From: DAISIL01 sp036822015
GTDB taxonomy: Bacteria; Bacteroidota; Bacteroidia; Cytophagales; Bernardetiaceae
Direction of reading: 5' to 3'
NCBI GenBank assembly: GCA_036822015.1
Contig: DAISIL010000077.1
Location: 1-11,619 of the forward strand
Length of the DNA stretch: 11,619 nt
Positions within the stretch are counted from its first letter, which is position 1. Every line of letters begins with the position of its first letter. Below the pieces are notes generated by a model that saw only the letters and a list, made by a program, of their open reading frames with translations, did no database searches and was not told the DNA's origin. Both the position numbers and the translations under genes were made by a program. Of this stretch, positions 1 to 5,685 are shown piece after piece.

Positions 1-9
1 CGGGTTGTG

Positions 10-44
10 AACACCCTAAGGGTTTCAAAAACCCTTAGGGTGTT
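10..44. terminator. Perfect 16-bp inverted repeat, possible bidirectional terminator
   Basis: Bases 10-25 are exactly complementary to bases 29-44, leaving a three-base loop (CAA). The stem has a GC-rich core (ACCCTAAGGG) flanked by A/T bases at both ends. Neither side is followed by a strong T run, so termination is plausible rather than certain. It could end transcription of the minus-strand SDR-Uma2 pair, or of a gene left of the window. The perfect symmetry could also mark a protein-binding site or a mobile palindromic repeat. Confidence 0.5.
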
Positions 45-51
45 TGGTACT

Positions 52-81
52 GCTTAGGCCTTTTTATGTTGGTTTGCTTAT
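52..81 (+). repeat. Direct repeat copy 1 (30 bp, one mismatch to copy 2)
   Basis: Bases 52-76 are identical to bases 161-185. After one mismatch (C at 77, T at 186) the next four bases also match. The unit begins GCTTAGGCC followed by TTTTT, the 3' arm and T-tract of the terminator seen in copy 2. In copy 1 the adjacent 5' arm is missing. The CTTAGG could instead pair with CCTAAG inside the inverted repeat at 10-44. It looks like a partial duplication of a terminator. Confidence 0.75.
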
Positions 82-96
82 TTCCCTCTTCCGCCG

Positions 97-128
97 TTGT
101 TGGTGTTTTAGCGAAGCGACACCAACAA
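97..128. repeat. Short hairpin: 10-bp inverted repeat with 12-base loop
   Basis: TTGTTGGTGT at 97-106 is complementary to ACACCAACAA at 119-128. No T-tract follows on either strand, so it is not an obvious intrinsic terminator. It lies between the two copies of the 30-bp direct repeat. Its function is unknown. Confidence 0.5.
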
Positions 129-146
129 GCGACATTTGCCCCCGCT

Positions 147-174
147 GGTCTAAGCGTCTCGCTTAGGCCTTTTT
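147..174 (+). terminator. Intrinsic terminator reading rightwards
   Basis: Bases 147-156 (GGTCTAAGCG) pair with 160-169 (CGCTTAGGCC) around a three-base loop, giving a ten-pair stem with one G-T wobble. TTTTT follows at 170-174. This is the standard form of a Rho-independent terminator on the + strand. It would stop transcription entering from the left and shield the convergent SDR-Uma2 pair. Its 3' arm belongs to the second copy of the 30-bp direct repeat. Confidence 0.7.
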
Positions 175-190
175 ATGTTGGTTTGTTTAT
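161..190 (+). repeat. Direct repeat copy 2 (30 bp, one mismatch to copy 1)
   Basis: This is the second copy of the unit at 52-81, 109 bases downstream. Here the unit follows a complementary 5' arm and so forms a complete terminator hairpin. Only two copies exist in the window and the spacing holds no spacer series, so this is not a CRISPR array. Confidence 0.75.
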
Positions 191-198
191 CGGTCGGT

Positions 199-211
199 TA
201 GGCTTACTTCT
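199..211. repeat. 13-bp direct repeat, left flank of the Uma2 gene
   Basis: TAGGCTTACTTCT occurs here, just past the Uma2 stop codon, and again at 936-948, across the end of the SDR gene just before the Uma2 start. The two copies bracket the Uma2 coding sequence with almost nothing extra. The arrangement resembles a target-site duplication or a short-homology insertion scar, but a chance match cannot be excluded. Confidence 0.55.
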
Positions 212-213
212 CG

Positions 214-930
214 CTACGGGTGGGTAAACAAATCTTCGATAGCCAGGGAAAAACCGGATAAAAGTTGGGAGTTTACTACGCCCTTTTCTCGGGCCTCCGA
301 AAAAAGTCGGAAATTCCCCGTCGTATCGTCCAGCACCTCTACGCGGACGTACCTGCTATCGGGGAAAACCTGCCAATATTCGTTTACTTTATGGGTGGCA
401 TATAGTGCCTGTTTTTGGGCTTGCTCTTGTGCTGGGTTGCCCGCTGACCATATTTCGACGATCAAATCTGGTGCGCCCACGATGCGTTTGCTCTCCATGA
501 TGGCATAATTTTCCATCAAGATCACGATAATATCAGGCTGTCTGAGGTTGTTTTCATCGAAGACCACATCAACGGGGGCGTACAACACTCGTCCAGTTTT
601 TTGCTGGCGCAAAAAATATCCAAACTGAAATCCTAGTTCTTCGCAAATCCGTTGGTGCTGGGGTGTAGGTGCAGGCATGATGAAGAGTTCATTTTGGATA
701 AGCTGTATGCCAACTTTGAGCGCCTTGGGCAGGTAGTCATCTATCGCCGATACCGTCCATCGAAAGCCTTCGGGAAAAGTATCCACAAAAGCCGTGATCT
801 CTTCGACGCTGTAATGATCTTTTTGGGGAAGAGGTGCAGGGAGCCGCTGAAAAGAGACCGCCAGAGCCTCCAAGAGCGGTAGCAACAACTCCTCCTGGGC
901 ATCATCGAGCTGGACAAGGTATCGTACCAT
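214..930 (-). CDS. Uma2 family nuclease-fold protein (DUF820)
   Basis: The predicted protein has 238 residues. Residues from about 60 onward match the Uma2 (DUF820) family, a PD-(D/E)xK restriction-endonuclease fold: ELFIMPAPTPQHQ at 81-93, QPDIIVI with Asp133, APDLIVEI with Glu159, KQALYATHKVNEYW with Lys173, and a C-terminal strand region. The expected catalytic Asp, Glu and Lys are all present, so the fold looks intact. The first 30 or so residues (MVRYLVQLDDAQEELLLPLL...) resemble short antitoxin-like proteins common in Bacteroidota, which is an inference. I chose the ATG at 930 because a longer start at 966 would overlap the SDR gene by 26 bases, while 930 leaves a 10-base gap. The gene is probably cotranscribed with the SDR. 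The biological role of Uma2 proteins is not settled; many genomes carry large expanded sets, often thought to be mobile. Confidence 0.88.
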   Translation of the reverse strand: MVRYLVQLDDAQEELLLPLLEALAVSFQRLPAPLPQKDHYSVEEITAFVDTFPEGFRWTVSAIDDYLPKALKVGIQLIQNELFIMPAPTPQHQRICEELGFQFGYFLRQQKTGRVLYAPVDVVFDENNLRQPDIIVILMENYAIMESKRIVGAPDLIVEIWSAGNPAQEQAQKQALYATHKVNEYWQVFPDSRYVRVEVLDDTTGNFRLFSEAREKGVVNSQLLSGFSLAIEDLFTHP

Positions 931-935
931 CGTGC

Positions 936-948
936 TAGGCTTACTTCT
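936..948. repeat. 13-bp direct repeat, right flank of the Uma2 gene
   Basis: This is the second copy of TAGGCTTACTTCT (see 199-211). It contains the TAA stop codon of the SDR gene (941-943, minus strand). If the Uma2 gene was inserted, the SDR reading frame would have been restored exactly by this repeat. Confidence 0.55.
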
Positions 949-1651
949 TCCAGGGGTTGGTGGCAAAAACGGTTACTTCGGGGACAAAACCACGGTCGTC
1001 CATTTCGAGTAGGCTCTTGATGGTATGGGCGATTTCCTGTGGAGATAGTTTTTGTGCTTCCTGGGGGCGTTCTTCTCCGCTGGCCTGCCCAAAAGCCGTA
1101 GGCACTTCGCTGGGATTGACGAGCATGACACGGATGTTGTGGGGGCGCAGTTCGTCTTGCCAGCATTGGGTCATGCTACGCAGCGCAAACTTACTCCCCG
1201 AGTAGATCGTCCCTCGCGCAAAGCCCTTGACCCCTGCCGTAGAGGCGATATTGACGATATGCCCGTAGTCTTGGGCTTTAAAAAACTTGACGGCGGCTTG
1301 TGTCGCCAGTGCCACCCCAAAGACATTGACCCGATAGACCTGCTCCATTTCGGAGAGGCTAAGGGCTTCCAGGGTCGGGAAAGTGCCCCCGATGCCGGCG
1401 TTGTTAATCAGCACATCGAGTCCGCCCCAGCGTTCTTCTACGTGTGCAAAAAGGGCTTGGATGTCTTCGGGCTTTGCCATATCGGCCACAAAAGCCTCTG
1501 CCCCGAGGCTCTGGGCAACACTTTGGAGGGGTTCGGGCTGGCTGGCGGTCAGGAGTAGTTTGGCCCCGGACTGGGCGAGTAGGGCGGCGGTGGCTTTTCC
1601 CAAACCTTTGCTGCCACCCGTGATGAGGATGCGTGCGTTGCTTAATTTCAT
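941..1651 (-). CDS. SDR family NAD(P)-dependent oxidoreductase
   Basis: A 236-residue protein of the classical short-chain dehydrogenase/reductase family, resembling FabG-type 3-oxoacyl reductases. Visible motifs are the Rossmann glycine motif TGGSKGLG (11-18), NNAG (83-86), the active-site Asn109 (VNVFG), Ser137 (NIASTAG), and the Tyr150/Lys154 pair in YSGSK. All four catalytic residues are present, and the length is normal for the family. The usual PG motif after the seventh strand reads NPSEVPTAF. The frame is open up to 1756, but the start at 1651 fits the family's N-terminus (MKLSNARILITGG); an earlier start would add residues with no family match. Substrate and cofactor preference cannot be read from the sequence. 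The Uma2 gene follows after 10 bases. No clear Bacteroidota promoter was found in front of it. Confidence 0.92.
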   Translation of the reverse strand: MKLSNARILITGGSKGLGKATAALLAQSGAKLLLTASQPEPLQSVAQSLGAEAFVADMAKPEDIQALFAHVEERWGGLDVLINNAGIGGTFPTLEALSLSEMEQVYRVNVFGVALATQAAVKFFKAQDYGHIVNIASTAGVKGFARGTIYSGSKFALRSMTQCWQDELRPHNIRVMLVNPSEVPTAFGQASGEERPQEAQKLSPQEIAHTIKSLLEMDDRGFVPEVTVFATNPWKK

Positions 1652-1699
1652 GCTAACTTGTTGATAGTAAGTGATTAAATAAATTTGCCAATCCGAATG

Positions 1700-1731
1700 T
1701 TTGAATAATCGGGAAAAATAGTATATTTTTG
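1700..1731 (+). promoter_or_regulatory. Bacteroidota-type promoter for the GT5-like gene
   Basis: TTTG at 1700-1703 is followed, after 20 bases, by TATTTTTG at 1724-1731. This matches the Bacteroidota primary sigma factor consensus (TTTG at -33, TAnnTTTG at -7) exactly. The start of transcription would fall about five bases further on, leaving a leader of about 25-30 bases before the ATG at 1764. Confidence 0.7.
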
Positions 1732-1763
1732 TGGATAAATTGTTCCACGTATCCAAAGAAATT

Positions 1764-2579
1764 ATGTCAAAACTAAAGATTCTCTATGTAGCCTCCGAGG
1801 TTTCTCCCTTCCTTTCAACGACTGATGTAGCGGACTACGTGCGTGCGCTCCCCGAAAATATGCAGCAGCGTGGCTTAGAAGTCCGTATTTTTGTTCCGCG
1901 CTTTGGTGTCATCAACGAACGCAAAAACCGTCTGCACGAAGTGGTGCGCCTCTCGGGCATTAGCATCTCGGTAGCCGACGACGAGAAACCACTCATGATT
2001 AAAGTGGCCTCCATACCGGAAGCCAAATTGCAGGTATATTTTATTGATAACGAAGATTTCTTTCATCGTCGGAGGATATATGCGGACAAATCGGGAAAAT
2101 ACTTTGAAGATAATGAAGAGCGGGCGATCTTTTTTTGTAAGGGGGTCATCGAGACCGTCAAAAAACTAGGCTGGGCCCCAGATATTGTACATTGCAACGA
2201 CTGGATGTCCTCCTTGATTGCGCCTTACCTCAAGATTACCTACAAAAACGACCCCCTTTTCAAGGGTTCCAAAATCCTTTATACGATCTACGATACGCTC
2301 ATCCCCCAAAAGTTCAACAGTGATTTAATCGAAAAGGCACTCATCCAGGACATCACGGGCGATATGCTCCATGCCTTACAATCCTGCGATTGTGAGGGCT
2401 TTGTTAAGGTTGGGGCCCAATACGCCGACCGCGTAACGCTCGCCCAGGCCGCTGCCAGAGATTCCCTGAACGGAAGCCTGGATGGTATCGACTACCAGAT
2501 CATCGAACGCGACGAACAAACCAACGACCGCTACTACGAACTCTATCACGAAATGACCGGCGTTTCGGTAGCTCCCTAA
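1764..2579 (+). CDS. Short glycogen/starch synthase-like protein (GT5 N-terminal domain only)
   Basis: The protein has 271 residues and matches the N-terminal catalytic-domain half of GT5 glycogen synthases: KILYVASEVSPF (5-16), RIFVPRFG (41-48) and DIVHCNDW (140-147). Full glycogen synthases have about 470-480 residues with a second GT1-type domain, which is missing. The ADP-glucose-binding KTGG motif expected after SEVxPF is replaced by STTD (18-21). As I recall, Bacteroidota carry a conserved family of about 270 residues with this layout, so this is probably a full-length member and not a truncation. Catalytic activity is doubtful; a regulatory or sugar-binding role is inference. I chose the ATG at 1764 over an upstream GTG at 1731 because the GTG overlaps the promoter and lies before the conserved N-terminus. 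The 3' end overlaps the convergent glycosyltransferase gene by 80 bases. Confidence 0.85.
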   Translation: MSKLKILYVASEVSPFLSTTDVADYVRALPENMQQRGLEVRIFVPRFGVINERKNRLHEVVRLSGISISVADDEKPLMIKVASIPEAKLQVYFIDNEDFFHRRRIYADKSGKYFEDNEERAIFFCKGVIETVKKLGWAPDIVHCNDWMSSLIAPYLKITYKNDPLFKGSKILYTIYDTLIPQKFNSDLIEKALIQDITGDMLHALQSCDCEGFVKVGAQYADRVTLAQAAARDSLNGSLDGIDYQIIERDEQTNDRYYELYHEMTGVSVAP

Positions 2580-3309
2580 ACCACCGACGCGCCACCAGGA
2601 TTAGGAGTCCACGACCGGCATTGCGCCAGGATGCCCACGAGATGCCACCACCCGTAGGATGGTAGCTGATCGGTATTTCGCAGTGGCTCCTGTACCGAAG
2701 CACATAGCGCATTTCTGTTTGATAAAAATGAAAACTTGCCAGGGGCGCGTAGGCTAGCCACTGCTCCACCGCCTGGCGTGTCAATCCTTGAAAGCCCGAG
2801 GTCATGTCGTGTAAGCGCGTACCCAGAAGTAGATTGGCAAGAAAAGTACTCCCCCGAGAGACCATCCGACGAAACAAACTACCCTTCATCTGCCCACCTG
2901 CCACAAAGCGGCTTCCCCAGGCGCAGTCGTATTGCGTCAGGGCTTGCACAAAATCTTTTAGCTGGCTTGCCTGATGGGAGCCGCCGCCGTCCATCTCGAT
3001 CATCCAACCGGCTCCGCGCTCGTATGCAGCCCTAAGCCCCGCCCGATACGCATCAGCCAAATGGCGGTTTTGGGGACACCACAAAACGGTAAAGCGAGCA
3101 TCTTGCTGACACAGCGAACGGGCAAGAGTAAGGGTCTTGTCGCGGCTCGCCCGATCAATGACAAAAAATACCTCTATCGCTTTTTCTTCCTGATCTAGTG
3201 CTGTTTGGAGTGCGACAAAAAGTACGGGCAACTGCTCGGCTTCATTGGCTAAGGGAATGATGATCGCCCCATCAGGACAGCTTGAGGAGGTCTTTGTATA
3301 GTTCGTCAT
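2500..3309 (-). CDS. Family 2 glycosyltransferase (dolichol-phosphate-mannose synthase-like)
   Basis: A 269-residue GT-A fold glycosyltransferase of family GT2, similar to bacterial polyprenol/dolichyl-phosphate sugar synthases. It shows AIIIPLANEAEQL (15-27), the nucleotide-binding strand FFVIDRASRD (48-57), GLRAAYERGAGWMIEMDGGGSHQ (residues 91-113), GSRFVAGG (132-139) and MTSGFQGLTRQA (169-180). The usual metal-binding MDADxSH reads MDGGGSH, so Asp107 is kept but the second Asp is Gly109. No strong membrane segment is present. It would transfer a sugar from a nucleotide donor, possibly to a lipid carrier; donor and acceptor are unknown. The ATG at 3309 lies within the last 38 bases of the upstream kinase gene, which suggests translational coupling. 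The arginine-rich last 26 residues are encoded antisense to the end of the GT5-like gene. Confidence 0.85.
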   Translation of the reverse strand: MTNYTKTSSSCPDGAIIIPLANEAEQLPVLFVALQTALDQEEKAIEVFFVIDRASRDKTLTLARSLCQQDARFTVLWCPQNRHLADAYRAGLRAAYERGAGWMIEMDGGGSHQASQLKDFVQALTQYDCAWGSRFVAGGQMKGSLFRRMVSRGSTFLANLLLGTRLHDMTSGFQGLTRQAVEQWLAYAPLASFHFYQTEMRYVLRYRSHCEIPISYHPTGGGISWASWRNAGRGLLILVARRWFRELPKRRSFRDRVRSSGRWFVRRVR

Positions 3310-5665
3310 TGCAAGCAAACAAAGCCTGATCGAGTTTTTCTTTCCACTGTTTTAAATTCTCACTTCTCAAAAAATCAAACTCCTGTACGACGCGCTCAAT
3401 ACGCGAGGCTTCATAGACTTCAAAGGCTTGAAGTTCTTGGCATACGGGGCGCAACTGATCGCGCTCTTGCTCCGACAAAACCAATGCCATACCCGCATCC
3501 CGAAGGCTGGTAGCTTGTGCTTTTTCGGTAACAAGTACAGGCAGCCCCGCCGGTAAGGTAAACCAAAACGTACTGCCTTTCCCTAACGCAGAGCTTACAC
3601 CAATGGCTCCCCCGTGTGCCTCTACGACGAGTTTGCAGAACGTCAGCCCTAAGCCCGTAGAACCGGTTACGCCCAGGTTTTGTGCCGAAGCCTGCCCAAA
3701 ACGCTGAAAAATAGCCTCCATTTTATCTTCTGGGATGCCAATACCGGTATCACGCACCGAAATTTTGATCTGCTTTCCTTGCTCGTCTGCTGGCGCGGCC
3801 GTGATGGTGATCTGTCCGTTGTTGGGTGTGAACTTGACGGCGTTGGTGAGCAGATTAACCAGTACCCGCTCGGCCAGGGCAGGGTCGGCATTTAGCCCGA
3901 GGGTCTGATCGAAGTCTTGGTGTAGGGTGATGTTTTTTTCCTCGATGAGCATATCCACTTGCTCGGAGGCGTGCAAGACAATTTCCTGAAAAGAAATGTT
4001 TTGTTTTTGTGGATTTACTTGTGTGTTTTCAAATTTCTGCACATCTAGGATGTTCATCACCAGGTTGAGCATTCGTTGTCCGGCTTGGGCGATATACTGC
4101 CCGTCTTTTGAGGTGGAGAGATTTCGGGTGCGCCCCAGGATGGTGTTGAGTGGGTTTTTGAGATCATGGACGATCATACCCGTCATGCTTTCCTTGAACT
4201 GGTCGAGCTGGATAAGTTTTTCATTGGTTTGGCGAAGTTCCTCGGCTTGTTGTCGGATCTCTTCGTTTTTCTCGCCGAGCAGTTGGTTCGCTTTTGTCTT
4301 GATGCGCTGCTGGCGATAGAACAAAAAGGCGACCAGGAGTGCTGCCCCCAGCAAAGCCAGTGCCGCTAAGAGGAAAGTCCGTTGTTTGGCTTGCTCTTCT
4401 TTTAGGAGCATTTTTTCGGATTCACTTTGCTGGCGTTCCTTCTCGAAGGCATATTCAGATTCGAGCCGTGTGAAGGCTTTAATATTTTCGGCATTAAATA
4501 GCGAATCTTTAACTTGATGATATATTTTTTGGTAATTGAAAGCCTCTTTGTATTCTTCTTTGATGGCATAAATTTGCGCAAGTATTCGAGCGGCATTTTG
4601 AATATTCTGAAAGTCATCTGTCTCTTTGGCGAGCTTGTAGGCACGCTGGGCGCGTGGGAGTGCTTCCTGCCATTTTCCTTCGTCCATGTCCAGGCCTGCG
4701 GCTATGACTAGTACTGTCCGTAAAGCTCTTGTATGGCGATCATTACCCTCGGTCATTTTTAAAGCCATTTCGACGTAATAGCGTACCGAGTCTGGCTGGT
4801 TTTGTATTTTACAAATCTCTGACATCTCCAGGTAACTGAATGGCTCATCATGGAGCAAGTAACTTTTTCGACAATAATACTTAGCCGAATCATAATCTTT
4901 ATACCCTTTATGAATCTCTGCTATACCGAGATAAATCTCTGATAGCTTGGGATAGTTCCCTAAAGAATCAAAAACTTTCTCCGCCTGCCGATAATGACGC
5001 ATGGCTACCTCTGGATTACTTTCGCTTTTTTCAAGATTTGCCATCATAGAAAGGGTTCCTGCCATGCTGACGCGATCTCCCCTTTTTGTCTCAATGTCCA
5101 AGGCTTGTTGGTAACGCTCTAAGGATTTAACGACGTTACCCTGGAACTTATATACCAAGCCCAGGTTAGCGTACACGTGAGCCAGTCCTTGTAAGTTACT
5201 GTATTTTTCTTGGATCGGACGCGCCAGTTCGTAATACTTTACGGCGTTTGTATAATCTCCTTTGAGAAAGTAAGCCTGACCAAGGTTGTTGTAACTATCT
5301 GCGATTCTTTCATTTGTTACATTGGGTACGCTAAGCCTAATCTTCAAAGACCTTTCAAAAAGCGCAATAGACGAGTCAAGACTTTCTCCACTAACGGCAT
5401 ATCCCACAGCCAGATTAGACCACCCGTTACTTTCTTCCTTGAGATTTTGTGCATCTTGTGCGGCAGTAATGTAGCGATGAGCGTAATGTTTGTTAGAGTC
5501 GGGATTAACGAAAGCATATTGAAAACTTAGGTCGTTCAGCGCCTTAAAATAAACGCTATCGGGCAGCGTCTTGTCCAGGTATTGCTTGAGGCTATCGAAG
5601 CGATCCTGAGCCTGTGCGCCGACAAAAAACAGGAGTAGTAAGGATGCTAAAAATGTCGTTTTCAT
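3272..5665 (-). CDS. TPR-containing sensor histidine kinase 1, with C-terminal extension
   Basis: A 797-residue membrane sensor kinase. A signal peptide (1-20, ending AQAQ) is followed by tetratricopeptide repeats over about 45-400, for example NNLGQAYFLKGDYTNAVKYY at 126-145. Next come a membrane helix at about 430-450, a coiled coil at about 455-490, a HisKA domain with the phosphorylated His500 (IVHDLKNPLN), and a HATPase_c domain with the N box (NLLTNAVKF, Asn608), G1 (RDTGIGI, Asp639) and G2 (GSTGLGL, 668-674). The kinase therefore looks active, with the TPRs in the periplasm. Residues 715-797 form an extra helical tail after the ATPase domain that I do not recognise. It follows kinase 2 by 20 bases in the same operon. 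Bases encoding the TPR half are visibly AT-richer than the kinase half. No response regulator is nearby; the signal is unknown. Confidence 0.93.
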   Translation of the reverse strand: MKTTFLASLLLLFFVGAQAQDRFDSLKQYLDKTLPDSVYFKALNDLSFQYAFVNPDSNKHYAHRYITAAQDAQNLKEESNGWSNLAVGYAVSGESLDSSIALFERSLKIRLSVPNVTNERIADSYNNLGQAYFLKGDYTNAVKYYELARPIQEKYSNLQGLAHVYANLGLVYKFQGNVVKSLERYQQALDIETKRGDRVSMAGTLSMMANLEKSESNPEVAMRHYRQAEKVFDSLGNYPKLSEIYLGIAEIHKGYKDYDSAKYYCRKSYLLHDEPFSYLEMSEICKIQNQPDSVRYYVEMALKMTEGNDRHTRALRTVLVIAAGLDMDEGKWQEALPRAQRAYKLAKETDDFQNIQNAARILAQIYAIKEEYKEAFNYQKIYHQVKDSLFNAENIKAFTRLESEYAFEKERQQSESEKMLLKEEQAKQRTFLLAALALLGAALLVAFLFYRQQRIKTKANQLLGEKNEEIRQQAEELRQTNEKLIQLDQFKESMTGMIVHDLKNPLNTILGRTRNLSTSKDGQYIAQAGQRMLNLVMNILDVQKFENTQVNPQKQNISFQEIVLHASEQVDMLIEEKNITLHQDFDQTLGLNADPALAERVLVNLLTNAVKFTPNNGQITITAAPADEQGKQIKISVRDTGIGIPEDKMEAIFQRFGQASAQNLGVTGSTGLGLTFCKLVVEAHGGAIGVSSALGKGSTFWFTLPAGLPVLVTEKAQATSLRDAGMALVLSEQERDQLRPVCQELQAFEVYEASRIERVVQEFDFLRSENLKQWKEKLDQALFACNDELYKDLLKLS

Positions 5666-5685
5666 GCAAGGAGAAACTCAAAATC

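Noticed and set aside
52..190. CRISPR array
   Set aside because: Only two repeat copies exist, the unit contains a T-tract terminator arm, and there are no cas genes.
1052..1558. Open frame on the plus strand (about 168 codons) opposite the SDR gene
   Set aside because: It is an antisense shadow of a complete SDR with all catalytic motifs; no family resemblance.
1652..1756. Longer N-terminus for the SDR
   Set aside because: The extra 35 residues lie before the conserved first beta strand and run through the divergent promoter region.
1731..1763. GTG start upstream for the GT5-like gene
   Set aside because: The GTG is the last base of the -7 promoter box plus two more, so it would precede the predicted transcript start; the ATG at 1764 matches the family N-terminus.
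1764..2579. Truncated pseudogene of a full glycogen synthase
   Set aside because: The frame is intact, the promoter is a perfect match, and a family of the same short length is known in Bacteroidota; loss of KTGG suggests altered function rather than decay.
3310..3318. TTG start three codons upstream for the GT2 gene
   Set aside because: An ATG at 3309 is available with no loss of conserved sequence; there is no ribosome binding site favouring TTG.
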